Of a DNA stretch of 36,573 nucleotides, positions 17,568 to 28,144 are shown piece after piece (positions within the stretch are counted from its first letter, which is position 1; each line of letters starts with the position of its first letter). The notes under the pieces were generated by a model. It saw only the letters and a program-made list of their open reading frames with translations, was not told the origin of the DNA and ran no database searches. The stretch is from an uncultured Elusimicrobium sp. (GTDB lineage: Bacteria > Elusimicrobiota > Elusimicrobia > Elusimicrobiales > UBA9959): positions 1 to 36,573 of the forward strand of contig CACZRG010000011.1 of NCBI GenBank assembly GCA_902783485.1. Direction: 5' to 3'. Position numbers and translations under genes: made by a program.

Positions 17568-17893
17568 TATACATATTTAAAAACAAGATAACCAACATTT
17601 GTTATGTAAAAAACATTGAATCCAGATTATTGTATCATACTGAAATTAATTCTCTTATCTTTATGTTTTAATTATTTTCTGAAATTATTTCAGGATGGCA
17701 AAACAAATATTGTTACCATTTATAAATATACAGTACCGATATTATATAGACAGTTTAAATTAATATTTTACTCATTTCAAACAAATTTAACAATAAGCAA
17801 AAAAAACAAATCAACCATAAATCTTTTAAATAAAACACAATCATTATTAAAGTTGATAAAATATTTTATTATAATACACTTAAACATTTTAAA

Positions 17894-17911
17894 TGTTTTC
17901 ACGTGAAAATA
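17894..17911. other. parS: parS-like site 2 (one mismatch)
   Basis: TGTTTTCACGTGAAAATA differs from the perfect palindrome by one base (C to T) in the right arm. It is 344 bp from site 1. Confidence 0.85.
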
Positions 17912-18295
17912 TAATTATTTAACAGTTCTGTCAAAGAGAAGTATTGACACAAATAAACAAAACCCACAGGTATTAAATAATCGTACTAATCATATTTCTG
18001 GATTTCATTAAGTCGTAGAGATAATGAAATAAATTCAGCATGATAAATAACATTATTTTTAATTTTTTCATAAAGAAATGTTTAATATTATAATAATTAC
18101 TTATTAATAGGATTGATACTGTATTATTTACAAAAAAACAAACACATTTGTTCTTAGAAATTAGTTCCCGGATATTATTACACATACAGATATTATAATC
18201 AATTTATGACATTACTATATCATTAAAATAATCCTTATTGTATACGTAAATTGTAAAAATATTAACAAATCACAGATACATTTTTCATTTAATAC

Positions 18296-18313
18296 TGTTT
18301 TCACGTGAAAACA
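18296..18313. other. parS: parS-like site 3
   Basis: A perfect copy of TGTTTTCACGTGAAAACA, 402 bp from site 2. Confidence 0.9.
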
Positions 18314-18653
18314 TTTCATTTTCTATATTACATTTTATATATGATACACCCGTTACAAATAAAAAACAATCCCTAATATTAATTTTATATATTTGACATG
18401 CTCTTTTAGAAATATCTATACTACATATTACATAAATGCAACAGTGTCATAACAAATTTATCTCAGAATTTCATTATGCATAGGAATGATGAAACAAACA
18501 GGGATAACGGGTGAATTCTAAAATTAACACCATTCTTTTATAGTATTAATTCGTACTCTATAAATACTTATATATGACCAAATCAAATTAATTTAATTTA
18601 TTTACAAACATTTTTTATCCTTAATTTATCTTTATAAAACAATATTTACACAA

Positions 18654-18671
18654 TGTTTTCACGTGAAAACA
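18654..18671. other. parS: parS-like site 4
   Basis: A perfect copy of TGTTTTCACGTGAAAACA, 358 bp from site 3. Confidence 0.9.
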
Positions 18672-18922
18672 TTTAGCAACATACATAATTCATATTATAA
18701 TTAAACACTATCATAATTCTCACTTAATTAAATTTATATTCTAAAATTATTCCTATTTTGTTTCATTATTTTAAACATATTATTTTACTTAATTATTTAA
18801 CATTTCCTTCAAATAGCTGTTTATAAAATTACAATAATACAAGTTATTATTCCTTTGTCTATAGTTTGATAAAGAAATTTTGCATTAAACAATGCATTTT
18901 CTGACAATATTTAATAATTTAT

Positions 18923-18940
18923 TGTTTTCACGTGAAAACG
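18923..18940. other. parS: parS-like site 5 (one mismatch)
   Basis: TGTTTTCACGTGAAAACG differs from the palindrome only in its last base. It is 269 bp from site 4. Confidence 0.87.
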
Positions 18941-19087
18941 TTTATATAACTTATCAAACCATTTATTGACAAATTATAAACAAAATGTTAATAATCTGCA
19001 CAACGTTAATTAATTAACGATGATAAAAAAACACAGACTTACTTATATTTACCTTATATAAATAGTGAATCTATATAATATAAATAG

Positions 19088-19117
19088 AAAAGGCCGGATA
19101 TTAATCCGGCCTTTTCT
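19088..19117. terminator. Terminator at the edge of the AT-rich island
   Basis: AAAAGGCCGGAT - ATTA - ATCCGGCCTTTT is a 12-pair symmetrical hairpin. It lies 24 bases beyond the stop of the SPFH gene (minus strand) and would also stop transcription coming from the island on +. Confidence 0.85.
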
Positions 19118-19140
19118 TTATCAGAATAACAATTGTATTG

Positions 19141-19965
19141 TTATTTCTTTTCAAGCTGGATAAAAGGAACTGCACCACCATTATAGTAAGGCAGCTGTCC
19201 ATTCCATTTTTCAATGGCCTTTATCTGTGCTTCAACTTTACGCAGCTCAATAAGGCTTGGAGTTACAGCTTCACGCTGCATTCTCAAAGATTCAGCTTCA
19301 GCCCTAGCCTTAGCAATCTGCTGTTCGGCATCCTTCTTTGCTTTTTCAACCAGCTTTTCAGCCATCTTTGCCTGCTGTTCGGCAACCTGCTTGTCCTCAA
19401 CTGCCTTAAGGAACTGCGCTGAAAAATCAAGATCAACTATTGAAATATCAGTAACTATAATCTGTTTTTCATAAAGAACTTCTTTTACGATTTTATTAAG
19501 TTCCTCTACCAGCATTGAACGGTTCGTTATGATAGCATCCGCAGAGTATTTTGCAACTATGGATTTAAAACGCTCCTGAACCATGGGATCGACAATGCTT
19601 TTTACATAACCCTTGCCAAGATTCCTGTAAACAGATTCTACAGTATCCTGCTGTATGCGGTGATTCACTACAAGATAGGAATTAACTGTCTGAAGGTCTT
19701 TTGAGAAAGCCTGTGTTCTTATATCCGCTCTCTGTATCTGTATTGAGAACCTTACAATGTCCTCAAGCAGAGGAATTTTGAAATGTATTCCCTCACTGTA
19801 GGAACCAACTACGGCACCGAGGCGGGTTTTTACGGCCACCTCACCGGGAACAACAATAAAATAGGAAGACAGAAAGAGAAACAGAGCCGCTACGGCCAGT
19901 ACCATCCACGCCGTAACTTTCGAGGTAAAATTCCTCAGTTCTGCAAGATTATTCATATTTGACAT
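19141..19965 (-). CDS. SPFH/prohibitin-family membrane protein (HflC/HflK-like)
   Basis: This 274-residue protein has one N-terminal membrane helix (about 18-38, AWMVLAVAALFLFLSSYFIVV). A typical SPFH/band-7 domain follows (about 40-205; VVPGEVAVKTRLGAVVGSYSEGIHFKIPLLEDIVRFSIQIQ, DFSAQFLKAVEDKQVAEQQ). Then comes a long Ala/Glu/Lys-rich coiled coil (KMAEKLVEKAKKDAEQQIAKARAEAESL) and a short tail. Such proteins form large membrane rings that scaffold proteases or lipid domains. It is closer to prohibitins than to HflC, since no HflK partner is adjacent. A GGAGGAAAT ribosome site supports the start. It stands alone between the parS island and the divergent kdsC gene. Confidence 0.88.
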   Translation of the reverse strand: MSNMNNLAELRNFTSKVTAWMVLAVAALFLFLSSYFIVVPGEVAVKTRLGAVVGSYSEGIHFKIPLLEDIVRFSIQIQRADIRTQAFSKDLQTVNSYLVVNHRIQQDTVESVYRNLGKGYVKSIVDPMVQERFKSIVAKYSADAIITNRSMLVEELNKIVKEVLYEKQIIVTDISIVDLDFSAQFLKAVEDKQVAEQQAKMAEKLVEKAKKDAEQQIAKARAEAESLRMQREAVTPSLIELRKVEAQIKAIEKWNGQLPYYNGGAVPFIQLEKK

Positions 19966-20060
19966 ATTTCCTCCGGAAAGAGCTTATGCTCTTTTTTAAA
20001 ATTATACTTAAATAATGATGGTATGATAAATAAAGTAAAATTATAAATTATGGAGATTTT

Positions 20061-20657
20061 ATGACAGACGAACACCTTAGAACAAAAGCATCCAAAATCA
20101 AAATGCTGCTTATGGACGTTGACGGAGTGCTTACCGACGGAAAAATGTACTTCATTCCCGGACCTGACGGTAAAATGGTGGAATTCAAAGGATTTAATTC
20201 GCTCGACGGCATAGGTTTACGGCTGCTGAATCAGTACGGGATAAAAACCGGGATAATAACAGGACGTATTTCACCAGCAACACTGCAGCGTGCCAAAGGA
20301 CTTGGAATGACACATCTTTATCAGGGTTTTGTTTCAAAACTCAGGCCATTTCAGATAATAGCCGACGAAGAAGGAATAAAAGCAGATGAGATAGCATATA
20401 TTGGTGATGACTGGACAGATATTCCGGCATTGAATGCGGCTGGACTCTCATGCGCTCCTGCTAACGCCCGCACCGAGGTAAAAAACAGCGCTGATTTCAT
20501 AACACCCGACAAGGGGGGGGAGGGAGCAGTCCGCGATGTATGCGAACTGATACTTTACAGCAAGGGATATAAAGAAGAGATAATGAAACAGGTTCAGGAA
20601 GCACGCTGGCCCGCCATAAACAGGAAAGAAATAAAAGTTGTTACGGGAGAAGACTGA
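20061..20657 (+). CDS. kdsC: 3-deoxy-D-manno-octulosonate 8-phosphate phosphatase KdsC
   Basis: This 198-residue HAD-superfamily phosphatase releases Kdo from Kdo-8-phosphate for lipopolysaccharide inner core synthesis. Motif I is LLMDVDGVLTDG (about 16-27), followed by the KdsC-specific FNSLDGIGLRLL. Motif II is GIITGRISP. The conserved KLRPFQII lysine region and motif III GDDWTDIPAL are present, and the end has DKGGEGAVRDVCE. Size and lack of a cap domain match the tetrameric KdsC type. Its presence implies an outer membrane with Kdo. It overlaps ccdA by one base (TGATG). A run of eight G residues (20513-20520) lies inside the DKGGEG codons. Confidence 0.94.
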   Translation: MTDEHLRTKASKIKMLLMDVDGVLTDGKMYFIPGPDGKMVEFKGFNSLDGIGLRLLNQYGIKTGIITGRISPATLQRAKGLGMTHLYQGFVSKLRPFQIIADEEGIKADEIAYIGDDWTDIPALNAAGLSCAPANARTEVKNSADFITPDKGGEGAVRDVCELILYSKGYKEEIMKQVQEARWPAINRKEIKVVTGED

Positions 20658-21340
20658 TGGGAGAATTATTCACATCTTTCGGCGCAGGCGTTCTTTCATT
20701 TTTCTCACCCTGCATTCTTCCCCTGCTTCCGGCCTATCTTTCAATGCTTTCCGGTTTTTCAGCCGCGGAACTCAGGGAAGGGAAGGACACTGTTCCAACG
20801 GCAAAAATATTAATAAGGGCTGCCCTGTTCTGTCTTGGATTCAGCATTATTTTCATAACACTTGGAGCAGCTGCCGCTTCCATAGGCGGAATACTTTCAG
20901 CACATAAGGAAATACTTCTTAAGTTCTTCGGAATTATTACTGTTATTTTCGGTCTGCATGTAAGCGGTATACTCAGACTGAATTTCCTGAACTATGAAAA
21001 AAGAATGAGTATAAGGAATGACAGAAGAGACTCGGCAGGTGCTTTTTTTATGGGCGTTGCTTTCGCACTTGGCTGGTCTCCCTGTATAGGCCCGGTTCTG
21101 GGGGGGATTCTTTCCATAGCACTGGTAAAAGGAACAACATTAAGCGGGGTTCTCATGCTTACATTTTATTCAGCGGGAATAGCTCTTCCCCTTATGATAA
21201 CCGCCCTGTTTACCGCAAATATTTTTTCCATGCTGAAAAAATTCAGAAAACACATGAAATATGTGGAAATGACTGCAGGAATCATTCTTGTAATACTGGG
21301 ATTCCTTCTTTTCTTTGACAGACTGATGTTCATAGACTGA
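20657..21340 (+). CDS. ccdA: CcdA/DsbD-type transmembrane thiol-disulfide carrier
   Basis: This 227-residue protein has six predicted membrane helices and moves electrons from cytoplasmic thioredoxin across the inner membrane. The two redox cysteines are in the family motifs FFSPCILPLLPAYL (Cys19, helix 1) and GWSPCIGPVLGGIL (Cys143, helix 4). It lacks the periplasmic domains of full DsbD, so it belongs to the short CcdA class that serves cytochrome c maturation or periplasmic reductases. It is translationally coupled to kdsC by a one-base overlap. No cytochrome or thioredoxin gene is nearby, so its client is unknown. Confidence 0.93.
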   Translation: MGELFTSFGAGVLSFFSPCILPLLPAYLSMLSGFSAAELREGKDTVPTAKILIRAALFCLGFSIIFITLGAAAASIGGILSAHKEILLKFFGIITVIFGLHVSGILRLNFLNYEKRMSIRNDRRDSAGAFFMGVAFALGWSPCIGPVLGGILSIALVKGTTLSGVLMLTFYSAGIALPLMITALFTANIFSMLKKFRKHMKYVEMTAGIILVILGFLLFFDRLMFID

Positions 21341-21360
21341 AAACTGTTGTGCATACAAAT

Positions 21361-21394
21361 AAAAAGGCCGCGCATTGAAACGCGGCCTTTTTTT
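21361..21394. terminator. Bidirectional terminator between ccdA and gyrA
   Basis: AAAAAGGCCGCG - CATTGAAA - CGCGGCCTTTTTTT serves the kdsC-ccdA unit on + and, through the A tract, the convergent gyrA on the minus strand. Confidence 0.88.
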
Positions 21395-21408
21395 ACTTAC
21401 AGCTGGTT

Positions 21409-23997
21409 TTATTCAGGCTGATTTCCGCCTTCCGCGGTACCTTCCGCGGGATTTTGCGGTTTCTGTGGAACCGTACCGCCCTGATTATCCGTTCCGGGCA
21501 GCAGACTGTCTTCCTGTTCGTTTTCACTGCTTTCCTCTTCAGGAACAACAGGAACAACAGACGCAACCTTATCACCCTCATCAAGGCGCAGCAGCCGCAC
21601 ACCCTGTGTATTGCGGCTTATGGTTCTCATATCATTGGTATCCATGCGGATTATCTTGCCTTTTTCGGTCATAACCATGAGTTCATCACCCTTTTCAACA
21701 AGATAAATTCCAACAACCGTTCCGTTTCTCTTGTTGGTCTTAATGGTTATAACACCCATTCCGGCACGCTTCTGCAGACGGTACTCATCAAGGCTTGTAC
21801 ACTTTCCATAACCCTCGCGGCATACAGTAAGCAGTCTCTTCTGTGTATCCGGCTGTATTATCTCCATTCCTGCGACAGTATCCCCGTCACGAAGATCAAC
21901 AGCTTTTACACCCTGTGCATCGCGGCCTACGGCGCGCACCTGGTCCTCACGGAAACGTATGGACATTCCATGTTTCGTACCTATCATGATATCATCATTG
22001 CCATCGGTGCGGGCTACTCCGGCAAGAATATCACCATCCTCAAGAGATATGGCTATTATTCCGCTCCGGCGTATATTGGCGAACCTGGAAATAAGGGTTC
22101 TCTTTATTATTCCGCCACGTGTACACATAACGATATAGGAATTACTTGTCTTTGCCTCCTCAAAGGATTCAATGCTCAGTACAGATGTAATCTTCTCGTC
22201 TTTTATCTGCAGCAGATTCACTATGGCTTTTCCACGTGATGTGCGGGCAGCTTCAGGAATTTCATATCCTTTCAGGGCATAAACCCTTCCACGGCTTGTG
22301 AACATAAGCAGCGTTGAATGTGTTGTTGTAACAAACAGCTTCTCAATGAAATCCTCTTCCTTGAGATCCGAGCCTTTTATTCCTTTTCCGCCACGGCCCT
22401 GCACGCGGTATGTCTCCGAGGGAATACGTTTCACATATCCGCTATGGGACATTGTTATAACAACCTGCTCCTCCGCAATAAGATCCTCAATATTTATATC
22501 ATTGAGATCATCTTCAATGTCGGTGCGGCGCTTGTCTCCATATTTCTGCTTCATTTCGGCAAGTTCATTCTCTATAATCTGAAGAACTTTTGCCGGATTA
22601 TCAAGTATGGAACGAAGCTCTTCAATTAGCTTCATAAGCTCGTCACGCTCTTTTCTTATGTCTCCTGCCTCAAGCTGCGTAAGCTGGTGAAGCCTCATAT
22701 CAAGAATAGCCTTGGCCTGAATCTCGGTGAGAGCGAAGCTGGACATAAGTTTTGTTCTGGCCTCGTTCACATCCTGTGATTTCTTTATAATTTCCACGAC
22801 CGCATCAATATTCTGCAGAGCTATGAGATATCCCTCAAGGATATGGGCCCTGGCAAGAGCCTTACGCAGATCGAATCTGGTACGGTTTATTACTATTTCA
22901 CGACGGTGGCGTATATACTGCTGAAGAACTTCCTTTACGCTTAACACACGCGGACGGCCATCTACAATGGCAAGCATTATCACGCCGAAAGAAACTGACA
23001 TCTGCGTATGTTTGAAAAGCTGGTTGAGTACAACCTGCCCGTTTCCATCGCGCTTTATTTCTATTACAATACGCATACCGTGACGGTCACTTTCATCACG
23101 GAGATCCGAAATATCTGTTATTTTCTTTTCCTTTACCAGATGGGCAATACTCTCTATGAGCAGTGCCTTGTTCACCTGATAGGGTATTTCATGCACAACT
23201 ATTATTTCACGGCCATTTTTAAGTTCCTGAACCTCTGCGCGGGCCTGGATTCTTATTGAACCACGGCCTGTCTCGAAATAATCCCTTATTCCCTGGCGGC
23301 CACGTATTATTCCGCCGGTAGGAAAATCCGGACCTTTCATGTACTGCATAAGTTCCATGGACGAAATATCCGGATTATGCATTACTGCTATTGTGGCATC
23401 ACATACTTCTGCAAGATTGTGTGTGGGAATATTCGTAGCCATTCCAACGGCAATACCTGAGGATCCGTTTACCAGAAGATTGGGCAGTTTGGCAGGAAGT
23501 ACCGAAGGCTCTTCAAGTGTTCCGTCATAGTTGGGTACCATCTTGACTGTTTCTTTTTCAAGATCGTCAAGCATTTCATTGGATATTGTTTCCAGCCGGG
23601 CCTCTGTATAACGCATTGCTGCTGCCGGATCACCGTCCACGGAACCGAAATTTCCCTGTCCCTCCACAAGTGTGTAACGCAGATTGAAAGGCTGGGCAAG
23701 ACGCACAAGAGTGTCATAAATGGAAGCATCCCCATGCGGGTGATATTTACCCATTACATCACCAACAATACGTGCTGATTTCTTTGTGGGCTTGTTATGC
23801 CTTATGCCCATCTCGTTCATGGTGTACAGCACACGGCGGTGTACCGGTTTCAGACCGTCGCGCACATCAGGAAGTGCGCGGCCCACGATAACACTCATCG
23901 AGTAGTCTATATACGAGGATTTCATTTCCTCGTTAATATCACGGTCTATAATATTCGCAAAAAGATCTGCCTGTGGCAGTTTTTCCCTGTTTTCCAT
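21409..23997 (-). CDS. gyrA: DNA gyrase subunit A
   Basis: This 862-residue subunit breaks and rejoins DNA in the gyrase heterotetramer. The breakage domain includes [25 protein letters not shown] (31-55) and the catalytic tyrosine in AAAMRYTE (Tyr130). The quinolone-determining loop reads [12 protein letters not shown], so the E. coli Ser83 position is Ala91 while the Asp87 position is Asp95. The C-terminal pinwheel has the GyrA box as QGRGGKG (about residues 535-541), which marks a gyrase rather than topoisomerase IV. The protein ends in a 50-residue acidic and Pro/Gln-rich tail. It lies 21 bases after gyrB and has a terminator after its stop. Confidence 0.98.
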   Translation of the reverse strand: MENREKLPQADLFANIIDRDINEEMKSSYIDYSMSVIVGRALPDVRDGLKPVHRRVLYTMNEMGIRHNKPTKKSARIVGDVMGKYHPHGDASIYDTLVRLAQPFNLRYTLVEGQGNFGSVDGDPAAAMRYTEARLETISNEMLDDLEKETVKMVPNYDGTLEEPSVLPAKLPNLLVNGSSGIAVGMATNIPTHNLAEVCDATIAVMHNPDISSMELMQYMKGPDFPTGGIIRGRQGIRDYFETGRGSIRIQARAEVQELKNGREIIVVHEIPYQVNKALLIESIAHLVKEKKITDISDLRDESDRHGMRIVIEIKRDGNGQVVLNQLFKHTQMSVSFGVIMLAIVDGRPRVLSVKEVLQQYIRHRREIVINRTRFDLRKALARAHILEGYLIALQNIDAVVEIIKKSQDVNEARTKLMSSFALTEIQAKAILDMRLHQLTQLEAGDIRKERDELMKLIEELRSILDNPAKVLQIIENELAEMKQKYGDKRRTDIEDDLNDINIEDLIAEEQVVITMSHSGYVKRIPSETYRVQGRGGKGIKGSDLKEEDFIEKLFVTTTHSTLLMFTSRGRVYALKGYEIPEAARTSRGKAIVNLLQIKDEKITSVLSIESFEEAKTSNSYIVMCTRGGIIKRTLISRFANIRRSGIIAISLEDGDILAGVARTDGNDDIMIGTKHGMSIRFREDQVRAVGRDAQGVKAVDLRDGDTVAGMEIIQPDTQKRLLTVCREGYGKCTSLDEYRLQKRAGMGVITIKTNKRNGTVVGIYLVEKGDELMVMTEKGKIIRMDTNDMRTISRNTQGVRLLRLDEGDKVASVVPVVPEEESSENEQEDSLLPGTDNQGGTVPQKPQNPAEGTAEGGNQPE

Positions 23998-24018
23998 CTG
24001 ATTCTATGCTCCTCAGCC

Positions 24019-26487
<2,469 letters not shown>

Positions 26488-26499
26488 TTACAGCTCCTG

Positions 26500-26907
26500 T
26501 TAAAGTCCTGATTCAAGCTTTATCGCTTTTATCCAGGGTTCACTAAAATTTTTATTAAGATTACGCAGTATTTCAGCGGAACGAAGACTCAGTTCGCTTG
26601 CCGCTACCGAAGACAGAGGTTTTACTATCAGACATGGGCCTTTTTTCATGGAACGTATTCCTATCAGCCTGCAGAACCGGCCAAGGAAACCTATTTCCCG
26701 GTCCCATATCTGATCGAGCAGCATAAGATTATCAATAGGAATGCCACCCATGAAAGAACATATATCATCTGGAGCAGATTCGGAATTATCCCTGTAAAAA
26801 CCTGTTTTTCCGGTGTTGTCTATTTTTTTAACCCGGATCATTCTTTTATAAAGATGCCGGTCCTCCAGAAAATTACAGGTTCCTACAGTCTCTTTCCTAA
26901 AAGCCAT
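26500..26907 (-). CDS. dciA: DUF721/DciA-like protein, probable replicative helicase loader
   Basis: This 135-residue protein has an N-terminal 55 residues of basic character and then a DUF721-type domain (about 58-135). The domain runs LLDQIWDREIGFLGRFCRLIGIR, a turn KKGPCLIVKPLSS, then VAASELSLRSAEILRNLNKNF and WIKAIKLES. This follows the family pattern of a helix with a tryptophan, a strand at L.V.. and a helix ending in ..L.... LN. DciA is the ancestral loader of the DnaB helicase, and its gene often lies between dnaN/recF and gyrB, as here. Conservation is weak and no database comparison was possible. It is 13 bases after dnaN. recF, usually in this slot, is absent. Confidence 0.7.
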   Translation of the reverse strand: MAFRKETVGTCNFLEDRHLYKRMIRVKKIDNTGKTGFYRDNSESAPDDICSFMGGIPIDNLMLLDQIWDREIGFLGRFCRLIGIRSMKKGPCLIVKPLSSVAASELSLRSAEILRNLNKNFSEPWIKAIKLESGL

Positions 26908-26920
26908 AATCAGAACGCAG

Positions 26921-27970
26921 TCAGCGCAGAGGCATTACTATATAAAGCGGTGTTTCGTCAGCCTGTGTTTTGAACAGGGCAGGTGTTGTTGCTGTCTTGA
27001 ACTGGCATACAACCTGTCCCGCAGGAATATTCCTGAGAATATCCATTATGAATGCAGGATTGAAACTTACCTGAAAATCCTCTCCCTCATAGGTAACCGG
27101 AATTTCATCTTCAAAATCCATATTCTGGGATGATGAATTAACAACTGCCACACCTTTGCGGAAAGTATACTGCACCTTGCCCCTGTCACTGGTACAGACC
27201 GAAGCGCTTTTTGTAACGGAAAGAAGTGCACCGGAATCAACCAGTACCTCAACCTCATGAGACTGCGGTATTATCTGTTCATAAGCCGGGTAGGAACCTT
27301 CAGTAAGTCTTGAGAGGAAAGATGTTCTTCCCAGAACGAAACCTATCTGATTGCTGGAAATACTCACCTGCATTACAGCATCTTCCTTAATTTCGGCGCT
27401 CTTTATATATTTGTTTATTTCATTAAGAATTTTTGGAGGAACAATAACGCTGAATTCCTGCCCGCTTTTCACTGATGCTGTTGATTTGACCGCAAGTCTG
27501 CGGCCATCAGTGGCAACCATTGAAAAAATGCCTTCCTTGTATTTCCAGAGCAGGCCGTTAAGGAATTGTCTGCTGTCCTCTGATTCAGTGGATGCTGAAA
27601 AAAGAGTGGCATTAATCATTTCGGAAACCTTCAATGCCGGAACAGGGAAAGAATGTGCCGAATCAATTTCGGGAATGGCCGGATATTCATCTTTTCCTGT
27701 TCCACCTATCTTGACACGTGATTTTCCACTCTGTATGGTTACACGGAAAGCCTCATCTGATGATATTGTAACTTCATCAGACCTGAGATTTGTCATTATC
27801 TCCATGAATTTCTTTATTGGTACTGTAACGCTTCCTGGTTCCACAACTGTCAGAGGTATAAAATGTCTTACAGCCATCTCAAGATCCGTAAAAACTATTC
27901 TTACTCCGTCACTTTCTGTTTCAATCAGAAGATTCTGCAGTATCGGAAGAGTTCCGTTCTTTACATTCAT
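26921..27970 (-). CDS. dnaN: DNA polymerase III sliding clamp (beta), frame-shifted at its 5' end
   Basis: This beta clamp ring subunit tethers polymerase III to DNA. The open frame from an ATG at 27970 encodes 349 residues and contains the family blocks TLPILQNLL, FTDLEMAVRHFIP, VKIGGTGKDEYPAIPE, FSASTESEDSRQFLNGLLW, MVATDGRRLAVKS, RTSFLSRLTEGSYPAYEQIIP, and the C-terminal PLYIVMPLR. The first 20 residues of domain I are missing from this frame. They are found immediately upstream in another frame, starting at an ATG at 28029 with a GAGGAAG ribosome site (see next entry). One missing base near 27994-27997 would restore a normal clamp of about 370 residues. The ATG at 27970 has no good ribosome site. 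Either the assembly lost one A, or the clamp is expressed abnormally. Confidence 0.93.
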   Translation of the reverse strand: MNVKNGTLPILQNLLIETESDGVRIVFTDLEMAVRHFIPLTVVEPGSVTVPIKKFMEIMTNLRSDEVTISSDEAFRVTIQSGKSRVKIGGTGKDEYPAIPEIDSAHSFPVPALKVSEMINATLFSASTESEDSRQFLNGLLWKYKEGIFSMVATDGRRLAVKSTASVKSGQEFSVIVPPKILNEINKYIKSAEIKEDAVMQVSISSNQIGFVLGRTSFLSRLTEGSYPAYEQIIPQSHEVEVLVDSGALLSVTKSASVCTSDRGKVQYTFRKGVAVVNSSSQNMDFEDEIPVTYEGEDFQVSFNPAFIMDILRNIPAGQVVCQFKTATTPALFKTQADETPLYIVMPLR

Positions 27971-28029
27971 GCCTGACTGAATGGTCTGAATCTCTTTGAC
28001 AAACTTTCCTTAGAAGTAGTAATTTTCAT
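27971..28029 (-). other. dnaN: Displaced 5' end of dnaN (frame differs by one base)
   Basis: From the ATG at 28029 the minus strand reads MKITTSKESLSK, after which the frame breaks and ends at a TGA overlapping the ATG at 27970. Reading the frame of the main gene from the break gives EIQTIQSG-MNVKNGTLPIL. The joined peptide matches the normal start of DnaN (a first strand, first helix, then TLPIL). The break is in TCAAAGAG (28000-27991 region): TCA AAA GAG would be in frame, so one A appears to be missing. A promoter and ribosome site lie correctly upstream of 28029. Confidence 0.85.
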
Positions 28030-28092
28030 ATTCATCTTCCTCATTTAATGCATTGTTAAAAACGTTCATATTGTCAATGCAAGAGTAGTAAA

Positions 28093-28121
28093 ATTTTAGA
28101 CAGGTTATTGAATATTGTCAA
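28093..28121 (-). promoter_or_regulatory. Promoter of dnaN
   Basis: On the minus strand TTGACA (28121-28116), a 17-base spacer and TAAAAT (28098-28093). Transcription would start near 28086, 57 bases before the ATG at 28029. dnaN can thus be expressed apart from dnaA, whose stop is at 28145. Confidence 0.8.
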
Positions 28122-28144
28122 CAAAAATGACAAATTCATGTTTT

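Larger units (their letters stand above)
16932..19140. other. 2.2 kb AT-rich non-coding island holding a parS cluster
   Basis: Between parA and the SPFH gene the base composition changes sharply to very AT-rich, with long A/T runs and hardly any G or C. The only GC-containing landmarks are five copies of TGTTTTCACGTGAAAACA or near copies. Short frames here (for example 17221-17415, 17616-17906 and 17973-18185) have biased Ile/Asn/Lys/Phe composition and no ribosome sites, and I regard them as chance. Small inverted repeats occur, for example ATTTCATTA / TAATGAAAT at 18002-18030. No consensus DnaA box, tRNA or known RNA was seen. The likely role is a centromere-like partition site near the replication origin, and possibly an unwinding region. 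Confidence 0.8.

Noticed and set aside
17221-18185. Three short frames in the AT-rich island
   Set aside because: Their residues are those expected from random AT-rich sequence (Ile, Asn, Lys, Phe, Leu), and none has a ribosome site.
17550-18940. CRISPR-like reading of the evenly spaced repeats
   Set aside because: The units are 18-bp perfect palindromes about 270-400 bp apart, with no spacers of constant size and no cas genes. They match parS instead.
21454-22239. 261-residue open frame on + opposite gyrA
   Set aside because: It is a shadow of the gyrA coding frame; no domain or start signal.
27971-28029. Programmed -1 frameshift in dnaN
   Set aside because: The junction TCAAAGAG is not a classical slippery heptamer, and no programmed frameshift is known at this place in dnaN. 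A missing base is simpler.
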